A stretch of DNA of 64,000 nt from assembly GCF_000151315.2 (NCBI RefSeq), contig NW_011887304.1:124001-188000 (forward strand). The letters run 5' to 3'. This DNA comes from Capsaspora owczarzaki ATCC 30864 (lineage: Eukaryota; Opisthokonta; Filasterea). The translations under genes were made by a program, and so were the position numbers. Positions 20,565 through 30,793 of the stretch are shown piece by piece. Position 1 is the stretch's first letter; each line of letters begins with the position of its first letter. Under the pieces are notes generated by a model that had not been told where the DNA came from, did no database searches, and worked only from the letters and a program-made list of their open reading frames with translations.

Positions 20565-22691
20565 ATGCTGTCCCTGCCACGAGGTTTTTCCGTCTTGGCA
20601 GTGCGCTCTGCCTCCGCTTCCATTGCCTCCGCTTCCATTGCCTCAGCCGCTGCCTCTGCCTCTGCTAGTGCTGCTGCTTCGGCGTCCATTCGCGCAATCT
20701 CCACTGCGACTGTGACTGCACGACGCGCCGTCGCTGCTTCACAATCACAGTCACAGTCCGCCTCAGTGGTGGCTCGATCAAGCCTGACTGTGAGCGCGGT
20801 TCGCCCGTTCTCGTCGTCGCTCGGTCGCGCGGCCTACTCCAAGGACGCTAAGGACGCCAAGGACGCTAAGGACGCTGGGAAGGACGGCAAGAACGGCAAG
20901 GACTCCAAGGACGCCGGGAAGGACGGCAAGGACGGCAAGGAGAAGAAGAAGGAGGTCTCGCTGCCACCGGGCACCACGAGCGATCTGTCACGCAACCTCA
21001 GCAACCGCCTGAAGGAGGGCTTCGATGACAAGGAGTACAAGCAGAACGTCGAGGAGTTCCAGGCGGGCATGCGACCCATCATGGAGCCCATGGAGCCCAT
21101 CGGCAAGGCCGCCCAGCAGGCAAAATCCATTGCCGTGGCCACTGCGCAGTCCGTGCCAGTCCAGGCCGTCGTCGGAGGCATCAAGGCCACAGCCAATGTT
21201 GCAGGCAAGGTGGCCAACGCGGTAAGCAATGCGCTTGATTGCACACGAGAAAGTCCGCGATTGAACGCGTGGCGTAGTTGCCAAAGCTTTTGGTTTTGCT
21301 TTTGTTCAGCTACTCGGTCACACACCAGGCTCACTCACTCAACCATTCCCGAACTGTGCTGCATGGTCTTGTGTCGCATCTCAAACAGGTCGTCGATCAA
21401 ATCCCAACCGATCACCCCATCGTCCAAGGCTTGACCGATACCGCGAGCTTTGTCAAGCGCGAAATCATCGACACGGCACACAACTCGACGCGCCCGTACC
21501 GACCACCGGCGAAGGTCAAGGTTCTGACTCCCGAAGAGGAGGAGGCCGCTGCCGCCCAGGCAGACCCGACAAAGACAGCCGTCGTTGTGCACCAGGGCTT
21601 CCGATGGCAAAAAGAGTGGAAGAACTTTAAGGACAGCAATCCCATCATGGTCAAGCTGCAAGCTGCCCGTCAGCGTTTTGGCGAGAGCGACAATGCCATC
21701 ATTCGTGTTCTGAGCAACGTTTCCGACTCGATCTGTAAGTGCTGCGGGGATTTTTTGTTTTGTTTGTTTTGTTTATTTTGTTTGGTTTGTCTGTCGGTTT
21801 GGCTGGTTTCGGGTCTCGATCTGGTTGTGTGCGTTTTCACACTAAACAAAACACTGCCCATGACTCACGATCTGACATCCTCCTCCCTTTTTCTTGCAGC
21901 AAACATCTTCTCCCCGTCCGAGATCGGCATGGTCATTGGCGAAATCAACCGCGTAGACCCGAACTTTAACGTGGATGAGTTTACCATTGATTGTGAAAAG
22001 CAAATCATCCCGATTTTGATGGAGGCTGTCTTCAAGAGCGACTTGAAGGCGCTCGAACAGTGGTGCCACGAAGTGGTAAGCTTTGCTGCTGTTCTGGTTG
22101 TGACCGCCTTCACAGACCAGCTGACTCATCAGTTATCGATCTGACAGTGTTTCCGACGACTACTTGAGCCAATCAAGTCACGCCGAGCTCTTGGCGTGCA
22201 GCTCGAGCACAAGGTCATGGAATTGAACGGAGTCGAGGTAGGCGTCATGACTCTCTGCTCTCTTTCTTGCAGCTGTTTTGTGTGAGGGGGGGGGGTTGTT
22301 GCTTTTTCCTTGATCTCATTCGAGCATTCCTCTCTGCTCGGCGATTTGTGCATTTTTCTCGATTCTCTTCAGCTTCGAACGGCCCAGCTCATGGAGCAAG
22401 GCCCAACTCTTGTGTTCATCTTCAATATGCAGTACACCCGCGTGCTGCGCAACTCGTCCAGCGAAATCATTGAAGGCGATCCGGTATGCGCTTTGTTTCC
22501 CCCCTTTGTCTCTGTTTCGAGTCTTTTGCATCGCGACTCTCACTTGTTCTTACGTCGCTTCTCTGCTTTAGGACCAAATCCTTGCTGCCACCTACGCGAT
22601 GGCGCTGACTCGTGACCTGAACGTCTACGACACGCATGCCAGCTGGCGCGTTATCGATCTTGGCCTCGTTCATGAGCGAAAGTCCTTCTAA
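20565..22691 (+). CDS. TIM44: Mitochondrial import motor subunit TIM44
   Basis: Peripheral inner-membrane protein that tethers mtHsp70 to the TIM23 channel for matrix import. Exons: 20565-21221, 21389-21734, 21900-22075, 22148-22237, 22373-22483, 22572-22691; 499 aa. Residues 1 to about 85 are Ser/Ala/Arg-rich with no acids, a typical matrix presequence. A Lys-Asp repeat (KDAKDAKDAKDAGKDGK) covers about 90-125. The core has GFRWQKEWKNFKDSNPI and ARQRFGESDNAIIRVLSNV, and the TIM44/MRPL45 domain includes EFTIDCEKQIIPILMEAVF, DLKALEQWCHEV, FIFNMQYTRVL and a C-terminal SWRVIDLGL. The ATG at 20565 is the first in frame. Domain order and length match the family. Confidence 0.95.
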
Positions 22692-23170
22692 AGCTGCTTG
22701 GTCCACTTTGATGTTGTGTGTGTGTGTGTGTGCGTGTGCTTGTTTCGTGTGTGCTTGTTTCATTCTTGTCTGTTTCGGCTGGAGTGCTCGTACGAGTTTG
22801 ATACTCTGTCCAGCTTGCTCTCCAGGACACAATTCCAACTAGAATACACATCTCTTTTTTTGTTGTTGTTTTTTTTTTTTTGTTGTTGTTGTTGTTGTTG
22901 TTGTTGTTTTTCTCATTCTTATTACTCAGTCGTGTTTGTCGGTGATGTTCCACTCGCGCGTCGCTTTGAGGCTGGCAGCCAGCCCATCGCCCGTTGGAGC
23001 AGCCCAGCAGCCAGCCCATCGCCCGTTGGAGCAGCCCATCTTCCGCAGCAGATCATCTTTCTCTCTCCGGGTCTGACTTTCGCGACGACGCTTCTGCTGC
23101 AATCCCAAAGCACCCAGCATCCGACCGCGCTCGCACTCCTGCTGCTGCTGCTGCTGCGACCACTCCGACT
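22692..23170. other. Intergenic region with GT, TTG and 32-bp tandem repeats
   Basis: No gene seen. It holds a (GT)n tract at about 22713-22737, a (TTG)n run at about 22860-22910, and a 32-bp unit repeated twice at about 22975-23038 (each containing agcccatcgcccgttggagc), which lies in or near the 5' untranslated region of the neugrin-like gene. Confidence 0.6.
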
Positions 23171-23456
23171 ATGCCTGTGAAGCCCGCAGGGCGTGGCTCG
23201 GGCAAAGCGCCCCGTCGCCCTGGACTGCACGCGACCGACAACCGCTCGTCCTCGTTCAGAGCCAAGAACCATGAGGTCGACGAGCAGGACCGTCGTCCCC
23301 ATCACGACCGCCGCCCAGATCACAAGAACTATAGTAGTAATACGTCGTCGCTCCAGTCCAGGCCACGACGGCAGTTCGAGCATCGCGCCGGATTGGACGG
23401 ATCAGCGGCTTCGTTGCCCAATTTGGGACGGTCGTCTGAGAGCGTCAGAGGGCAAA

Positions 23457-23488
<32 letters not shown>

Positions 23489-24281
23489 GGTGGCAACTCG
23501 TCATTCTCCAGCAGGAAGACGCCTGCTTACGATCGCCCTACTCGGAAGGGTGAGTTTGACAGCGCCTCGTTTGAGCGAAAATTGGGAGCAATGCGCGTCG
23601 ACGATCGTTGGCGAACCAGCTCACCTCCACTCAATGGCGATGGTGCAACACCTTCACGCGATGGACCTGTTCGGGCCTCTCGCCGCGAGCGCGTCGATCG
23701 GAACGTCCAGCAGTTTATCAGCGGGAAGGGAGCATTTGCAGAACGCATCAAGGCGGCGCAGGAGGCCGATCCAGAGTTTGCCGAAACCATCGAGTCGGAG
23801 CAGCGCGCCTTCAAGGCTCGAGCGCATGCATTGCGTCGACGGGAGCTATTCCGCGAGCAAGGTGTTGGGCCTTGGGCGCCCCAAAAGAAGCTTTCGTACA
23901 TGCAAATGCAAGAGATGCGCGAGTTGTTCGCTGAGGTTAACAAAAAAATGCGTTTTCGGGCGTTGGCTGTTGTTGTTGTTTGAAGGTTTGTGGCTATCGT
24001 AACAATGCTCACCGTTGCTCGCTCGTTGATGAATCTTGTAGGATGCCGCGGTTTATAACGTATACAAGCTTTCCAACATGTTCCATGTGAGTCAAGAAGC
24101 GGTGCGCCGAATCATTCACAGCAAGTTTCAGCCAAGCGCTGCCAAATTCGCCAAGCGCGATCAATCCATCGCTGCTGAGCGAGCCAAAGCTGAAAAAACA
24201 CTGCTCAGCCCTAGTCAGTTGAGCAAGCTCAAGGGGCCGTCCGCTCCTCGTCGTCAGGATGAACCGGACACAACGCAGTGA
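23171..24281 (+). CDS. Neugrin/RRG9-domain protein
   Basis: Neugrin is a mitochondrial protein linked to 16S rRNA and mitoribosome assembly in mammals; the fungal relative Rrg9 is needed for mitochondrial genome maintenance. Exons 23171-23935 and 24042-24281 (phase 0), 334 aa. The first ~150 residues are Arg/Ser-rich and disordered, with a Ser run. The neugrin domain is at about 235-300: GPWAPQKKLSYMQMQEMREL, then VYNVYKLSNMFHVSQEAVRR and IIHSKFQPS. This matches the family pattern W-P-K-K-L-S, followed by a helix-turn-helix-like segment ending SKF.PS. The donor is the less usual gttaac. The ATG at 23171 is the first in frame; no clear presequence is seen, though the N-terminus is basic. Confidence 0.8.
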
Positions 24282-24351
24282 TTTGTTGTTTGTTTGTTTG
24301 CTTGTTCGAAAGCGTGAAGTGTTGCCCTTGGTTCTATCAGGCCGCGACCCA

Positions 24352-24357
24352 AATAAA
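24352..24357 (+). promoter_or_regulatory. Putative AATAAA poly(A) signal of the neugrin-like gene
   Basis: AATAAA about 70 bp beyond the stop codon at 24281, on the same strand. Confidence 0.5.
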
Positions 24358-24535
24358 TTTAGCATTATTCTATGAAGAGAGCCCTTTTTCTTGTCCGCAG
24401 GAGTACTACGGTGATGCATGAACGACTTCAAGGTGTAGGCAAGCGACAACAAGTTGAACTTTTCGTTTTGCGTTTTATCACTTTGATCAACAAGTGTCTG
24501 TTTTCTCAGTCTTCATTGTTTTGCAGTTGGCAGTC

Positions 24536-25119
24536 ATGGACCATACGACCAATCGCTGTGCTGCACCGACGCAGAGTTTTGAGAAGCAAGCAAGTAAGTC
24601 ATTTTGGCGCCAAGTTGCGCCGTTTTCGACCTTGAACGATTCCACTTCACTTACCATCTCGCCGTTGCGCTGCTGTGTTGGATGTTGGTCACGATGGCAG
24701 ATGTTGCAGTTGCAATGATGGATGACGGTCTCCATGGTGCTCCCAAGACAGCTCCCAGGACAGCTCCCGAGACAGCTCCAATGGCCTTGCTCGTCTGCGG
24801 CCTGGCATTCGTGTTTGCCATTTATGTCGTCTACTGCATGCGCTACGTGCCATCGACGATGGATGCCCTCTTTATCATTGCGCAGCCGCTGAGCTTTCTG
24901 CTTGTGGATGCGACCTGGAACTGGACCTACGGCAAGCCGCGGCAAGTTTCGTGTGCCGCCCTATCCGCCGCGGGGCTGGCCTACCTCGCCATCACGTACC
25001 TGTCCGCTCCCTCTGAGCCATGGATCTGGTGCGTCCTCGTTGCAAGTCAGATCTGGTATCGCAGTGTCCAACTGCTCCATAGCTGTGCAAGAAGAGCAAG
25101 ACGATCCATACCTTCCTAA
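24536..25119 (+). CDS. Small multi-span membrane protein, unknown
   Basis: I do not recognise the family. Two exons, 24536-24593 and 24701-25119 (phase 1), give about 158 aa starting MDHTTNRC; a start at an internal ATG such as 24694 with no intron is also possible. After a short 4-residue repeat (KTAP, RTAP, ETAP) come hydrophobic segments: LLVCGLAFVFAIYVVYC, ALFIIAQPLSFLLVDATW, AALSAAGLAYLAITYL and WIWCVLVASQIWYR. This suggests three or four membrane spans. The tail is basic (CARRARRS). A conserved-looking turn NWTYGKPR separates spans 2 and 3. It lies between the neugrin-like gene and LRR gene B, with no contextual clue to function. Confidence 0.5.
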
Positions 25120-25352
25120 AATGTAGCGACGCCGACAAAATCCCAATTCCCTCCCCCTCAATTTCTGAGTCTTTTTTTTTTGCCTTTTTCCTTGGTCCCT
25201 TTTTGCATTGTTGAGCAAATCTAATAGTGTGCGATATGAGTGAAAATCGAGAAACAGTGTTATTTAGAAAGGATAGCCGTTGATAGTCACGCGACCTTTC
25301 TTCAATGTCTTGGAAACAAATCGCCGTTTTGCATTCGCACCGATCTGAATCC

Positions 25353-27269
25353 CTAGTCTTGTCGTTCGATATACCCGACAGAAAGCCATGCAAGTCGCAC
25401 AAAACTGTAATACTGACCGAATTGAACTTCAACCTCCCAACCCGCGCGCATTTGGCGGATGACAGGATGGTCTGTTGGCGAAATTGTCACCAGCTGAATG
25501 TTCGAACCGACGACAGGCGCTTCTGCAGCCCATTCGTATCGAACAGCACCTAGCTCGTCTCGAACAATCAGATCGAAACGGCCCGATTTGGCTTCGTACT
25601 GTTCGAAAGGGTCCGATTTGGCTTCGTACTGTTCACGAAGGACTTGAATCGCTTTCACTCGGATTGAATTTCCATTGCTGCTTCTCGGCATTGTAAGTTT
25701 CAGAAAATCAACATAATGGTCCTTAGCCCACGCTTGGTGAATGTGCTGCACGCCTTGCAAGTACTCCGCTTCGTCCATAACGAGCTCGGCAATCTCGGCT
25801 GGTAGTGCAGGGAGAAGTGCGGGCTGATTCTCCTTCTCGTGTCGGCCTGTCAGCAGGTGGAACACGCTCTGCCAGTCTTCAGAGGTTGCCAATCGTGGAA
25901 GCAAGGAGAATGCAAGCGGGTTTATCTGGTCCCAGATGCTGTGCAATGAACAAGCAAAAGATAAAGGAACCATCAGAAGGGCCGTTCTATTGAGCATTGG
26001 TTCGAGGAACATGGACGGAGCATCGATGGCTCTCATTGGCAAGAACAAGCAACCTACTCAAGTGTAGTCAGAATGCCGTTGACTTTGCGTGCCTCATCAA
26101 GCGCTTGAACGCCAACTTTGCCAATGCAATTTCTCGCTAGACTGGCGTTCAAAGCGTTAGCAGGTTGACAACGTAGCAAGTTCTGAATGATGCTGGCTCA
26201 ATGTAAGCATTTACTGCAGCTCAGTCGTCGTCTTGTTCTCTCCGAGTGCTGCTGCAATCGCTTGTGCTCCTGCATCGCCAATCCGATTCGTATTCAGACT
26301 GCCCATCCCCTCCATCAGTGAGCATTCGGAATTTTTATGAATCCCTCACATGCATCAGTAAAAGTGAGATGACTTACCGGATCCAAATCAGGTTCGTGTT
26401 CACTTTGACAGCCTCAGCGATCGCCTGCGCTCCAGCATCGCCAATTTGATTGCGACTCAGACTGTGCAAATCCCCAAGCCAGTGAGGATTTTGAATGCTC
26501 TGCCGGACGACACACTCACATTCATCAGTACAAGTGCGATGCCTTACTAGAGATATTTCAGCGTCGTGTTCACTTTGAGTGTCTCAGCAATCGCCCGCGC
26601 TCCAGCATCGCCAAGCTGAGTCGAGCTCAAACTGTTCATCCCATGCATCAGTGAGAACTTTGGATTTCCGCTGCTGAAATCATCCACTCATATACATCGG
26701 CAAAAGTGAGATGACTTACTTGAGGGAAAACAGTGTCGTGTTCACTTTGAGTGCCTCAGCAATCGCTTGCGCTCCAGCATCGCCAGTCTGATTCCAGCTC
26801 AGACTGCCCGTCCCTCTCCATCAGTGAGCACTCTCAATGTCATCTCTTGCAATCTCCACTCACATGCATCAGTTCAAACGAGACTCACATAACCTCGACC
26901 ACCGTCTTGTTCACTTTGAGTGTCTCAGCAATCGCGCGCGCTCCAACGTCGCCAATCTGATTCTGACGCAATCTGTCCACATCGCCTCCATCAGTGAGCC
27001 GCTCTTGCTGTCTCTACTTGATCACCCACTTAGTCGAAGTGAGATGACTTACTTGAGGTGCGTCACTGTCGTGTTCACTTTGAGTGCCTCAGCAACCACT
27101 TGTGCTCCAACATCGCCAATTTCATAATCATTCAGACTGTTCCCTCCATTCTCGTCAGCACACACGCTCTGTCAACACTGTGTTCCAATCAACTCAAGCG
27201 CTTTTCTTACCGAAGCCATTCACTCGTGTCCGTGACTTTATCATACAGCTTGCGCTGGCTCTCAGACAT
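25353..27269 (-). CDS. LRR protein B, inverted paralogue of LRR protein A
   Basis: Exons (minus strand): 27269-27211, 27136-27053, 26972-26889, 26803-26720, 26631-26548, 26461-26378, 26298-26215, 26141-26058, 25938-25353; about 410 aa. Seven 28-residue LRRs, each on its own 84-bp phase-2 exon, sit between a 20-residue start exon (MSESQRKLYD) and the ~195-residue C-terminal exon. The C-terminal domain is nearly identical to that of protein A (for example EDWQSVFHLLTGRHE, PALPAEIAELVMDEAEY and QLVTISPTDHPVIRQ are shared) but has a 10-residue tandem duplication. It is the more complete of the two genes: all seven repeat exons have good splice sites and no stop. Function unknown; LRRs of this type usually bind proteins. 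Confidence 0.8.
25582..25641 (-). repeat. 30-bp in-frame tandem duplication in LRR gene B
   Basis: The segment encoding EQYEAKS is present twice in succession in gene B, adding ten residues (EQYEAKSDPF) just before SGRFDLIVRDE. Gene A has a single copy. The two copies are nearly identical. Confidence 0.8.
26058..27136 (-). repeat. Tandem exon-intron LRR modules (gene B)
   Basis: Seven 84-bp exons separated by 73-88 bp introns. Module order corresponds to gene A, with one extra module at the 5' end. Introns of corresponding modules in A and B are more alike than introns within one gene, so the array existed before the gene pair was formed. Confidence 0.75.
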
Positions 27270-27941
27270 ACTCTGGTAAGTCAGCATTTTCAAAAATGAA
27301 ACAACGAGTGACTCGATGCTCCATTTTCGCTTGTTCACCCTGACACACGTTGGTCTGTGAGCAAACCTTCATTTTATTTGAGGGTAGCCATTGTGATAGT
27401 TGTTTCTCATTGAGAAAGTTTTGGAAAATTCAGTGGAAACCACACCATTGTTTGAAATTCGAGCACAGAGCTGCAACTCGAACAGTGTAATGATGGAAAG
27501 CCTTGGCTATTCCAGAGTCGCGCTCGGTACTCACGCTCGTGGTCGGTAAGCAAAGTGGCGAGTGAAATGGAACCTGCATTTGGAATGGAAGCAGTTTTGC
27601 GCTTCATCGATTTTGTTGCTCAAGTGTTTCACGTCCCCCGCCCTCTCTTCCTCGCCTATATGTCACTGGTCACGATGATTTGCAATACCTTCCATTCTAG
27701 TTTTGCGCTTCATCGATTTTGTCGTTCAAGTGTTCCATTCTATGAGATCCATGGTGTCAATCAGCCCAGTGTACGATTCATTCTCCAGCTTTCGTGTAGC
27801 GATTGCGAGGGAAACAATAGACGATCGCAGTGAAAGTGCGTGTCGCTCTTGTTTAATCGACATGGAAGATCGGGCAAGCTTGTCGTTGACAAGAATCGCC
27901 CTGCCAACACAGACCTCAAAAGCAACACCAACAAGTCCGGA
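27270..27941. other. Region between LRR gene B and the dipeptidase gene
   Basis: No gene supported. About 27270-27460 is related to the upstream flank of LRR gene A. A direct repeat of about 37 bp (ttttgcgcttcatcgatttt at 27595 and 27700, period 105 bp) follows. Open frames over the repeat are short, have no ATG-led structure I recognise, and are probably chance. Confidence 0.5.
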
Positions 27942-30355
27942 TTAAGCACGGCTGAGCTCGTCGAGGTAGACGCAGAAAAGCTTGATGCCCTCAATGTAGT
28001 TGCGGCGGTCGAGCTTCTCGTTTTGAGAATGAGCGCCATCGTCGGCGGCGCCCATGGGGAGCAACAGGACGTTCTTTTGAGTGGCCTCCTGGAAGGTGAG
28101 TGTGACAGGGATGCTGCCACCTTCACGAGTCAGATCGGGCTCGATGCCGAAAACTACAGCACAGCACCAAAATCATTTCAGCCACCCAATGGGGAAAAAA
28201 AAACAACCAGTGAACGACCCGAAACTTTCAAAAGAATCTCAAAGGAGGAAATCAACAAGCGCCCGCGTTACCAGTCTTGACGGCCTTGCGAGCAGCAACA
28301 AAGTTGGCATGGTTGACGTCGCTGACCCTACATTTCGTTCATCGAGATTGTTTTTGAAAATGTAGCCTTTCAAATGTGATCCCGGGCTCCTCTCCAATGA
28401 CCGTGAGCAGAATCAGCAATAACTCACCATGGCTTGCCCGGAGGCTTGCGCGCCGAGACGTGAATTTTGTTACCGCTCTTGAGCTTGGCAAACTCGGCGT
28501 TGATGAACTCGATAGCAAGGCGAATAATCTCCTCGGGCTCTTGGTTGGGAACAAGACGGATGGAGAACTTGCCAATGACCTATTGAATCCGAGCCAAACA
28601 TGTTGCGCAGATTCAAAGTGAGCAGGAGAAGAAGGAACAAGTAGCAATAAAAGAAGACGGTGGCCATCCAAGCTTGGTACTACCTTGCGAGGAATGACAG
28701 TCTTCGAGCCAGGGCCGTAGAAGGCACCCTCCACGCCGTGGACGGACAGAGACGGGAAGCGCCAGCGGTGCATCAACAGCTTGGTCTTGTCGTTGTGAAT
28801 AATGTCGCCGATGGCGCCAGAATCCTCCTTAAAGTCGGAAATCTCAAAATCAATGTCCTTGTAGATCTTGAGCTCGTCTTCGGTCACAGGAGCGACCGAA
28901 TCGAGGATTCCGGGGATCAAAATGTTGCCGCGCGAGTCGACGAGCTTGGCGAGCAGTTGAACAAGGTCGACCATGGGTTCGTGACTGCATTGCGCAGCAG
29001 AAAAGGGAAGCGAGTAGGTGGCGGGGGGAGGGGTGGAAAAGCAAGCGTGAGCGGAAGGTGGGGCAATGCACGACAATGACAAGCGCCGTCTTACATCGAG
29101 CCACCAAAGACACCCGAATGCAAATCCTTCGTGGAGCCCTCGATCTCGATGCTAAAGTAGGCAATGCCACGGAGACCGTAGGTGAGGCAGGGCTTCTTGC
29201 GGCCAAGCCAGTAGTTATCTGGGAAAAGAAAGGTCGATGCATCAAAACCGTGAGACCAAATGACACCAAGAATGGACCCAGCTTGCAGAAAACCTACCCG
29301 AGATGCACACGAAATCAACGTCAGCCAGGAACTTGTCCTTTTGAGCCATGATCAGATCGTCAAGACCGACGCTGCCGCTCTCTTCCATGCCCTCAAACAC
29401 AAACTTGATGTTCACGGGGAGAGGCTTGCCGAGCTTTTGGTAGGCCTGTGCATCGTGTTCAAAGCACAGCAACCCAACAACCGGAAGGAAAGGGTCAGAA
29501 CATGAAACAGATTGCTGCTTGCGCTTTCAATTCTTGTTCGCTGTCGCTCGACGGCCCTTTTTTTTTTTTTTGTTTGTTTGTTTGTTTGTTTGTTTGTTTG
29601 TTTGTTTGTCATGTGTTGTGTGCTAGTTGTTGCGAGACACCGTACCTGGATTGCCCAGAGCCAGCCGAGCACGGGGCCCTTGTCGTCAGTAGCACCGCGG
29701 CCGTACAGCTTGCCGTTCACCTCAGTCAGCACGAACGGCTCAGTGTCCCAGCCATCTGCCAACAACAACAACAACAACAACAACACAAAATCATCAGCAA
29801 ACCAAAGTGCACAGCGTGCAATCCAAAAAGTCGTTCAATGCAATGGAACAAAAGGGAAGGAAAAAAAAAAAGTCACGCGTCGCTTCTGCGTTTCGCGAGT
29901 TTATAGGATGCGACTAACGAGCCGACTTGAGCTTTTGGTAGAGCGTCTCGCGCCACGGTTAGCTTCGAGTATAGAATTTTGCTTTTTCTCTTTATTCTCC
30001 TTTCCTCCTCTCCCAACACAAAAAACGCACCTTCCTTGGACGCCGGCTGGACGTCGAGATGGCCGTAGATGAGGACTGTCTTGAGGGCCTTGTCCTGGTG
30101 GAACTCGCCAAAGACGGCCGTTGGGAGCGGGAGGTTGTCGGTGCCTGGCTGGACGCCGAGGTCGATCTTGGTCGCCTTGCCGCCGAGCTTCTCAATGTGC
30201 GCGACGGCAGTGTCCATCATGCGCTGGACCTCGGAGCGGCGCTCGGGCTCGGCAGAGACGGACTGGATTGCAACGGCCGCCTTGAGCTCGGCAATGTACT
30301 CGCTCTGGTGCGCGTCAATGTGCGCGAACAGCGCCTTGTGCAGGTCAGTGGCCAT
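27942..30355 (-). CDS. Cytosolic non-specific dipeptidase (CNDP2-like, M20 metallopeptidase)
   Basis: Hydrolyses dipeptides in the cytosol using two metal ions. Exons: 30355-30031, 29755-29646, 29445-29298, 29218-29095, 28984-28684, 28579-28428, 28327-28272, 28153-27942; 475 aa, the same length as human CNDP2. Metal ligands fall at the same residue numbers as in the human enzyme or within two: His99 (YGHLDVQ), Asp132 (GATDDKG), Glu166/Glu167 (GMEESGS), Asp195 (SDNYWLG) and His447 (DDGAHSQNE). Other conserved blocks: [59 protein letters not shown] and [15 protein letters not shown]. The penultimate exon is only 56 bp. The acceptor at 28327 was chosen because it restores the conserved PWVSD. 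No signal peptide. Confidence 0.95.
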
Positions 30356-30655
30356 ACTTGGTTGGTTGGATAGAATGGAAGAGTGAAAACGTTGCAATTG
30401 AAAAGCAGTTGCAATACTGTACAGTCATTGTAATAAAGTCAACCCATCCACGTTCACTCGCCGATAGCAGTTTACGAAGACCCCAGCCTGCGGGATCAAG
30501 GCTCTAGTTTTGACGTAAACCTTCATCCATGCACTGGCCAAACTCACCTTGTCGATGTCAAGTTCACTTTATGATTTTTGGCGATTCGGGAAGACATCTC
30601 TCAAAACCGCGCAGTCTTTTTGACTGAATCTCAGTCCTCGTCATTTACCCCTCGG

Positions 30656-30693
<38 letters not shown>

Positions 30694-30709
30694 CACACAC
30701 ACACACACA

Positions 30710-30768
<59 letters not shown>

Positions 30769-30793
30769 CTTGCACTACCCTACGACACACAAA
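30356..30793. other. Divergent promoter region with long CT and CA microsatellites
   Basis: 438 bp between the starts of the dipeptidase (-) and DUS1 (+) genes. A (CT)n tract at about 30660-30690, (CA)n at about 30692-30711 and a second (CT)n at about 30712-30765 end ~30 bp before the DUS1 ATG. GA/CT tracts at promoters are often open chromatin. No ORF supported. Confidence 0.65.

Noticed and set aside
27555-27945. Possible small gene over the 105-bp-period direct repeat
   Set aside because: Frames are short, derived from the repeat itself and lack splice or start context. Kept as a repeat only.
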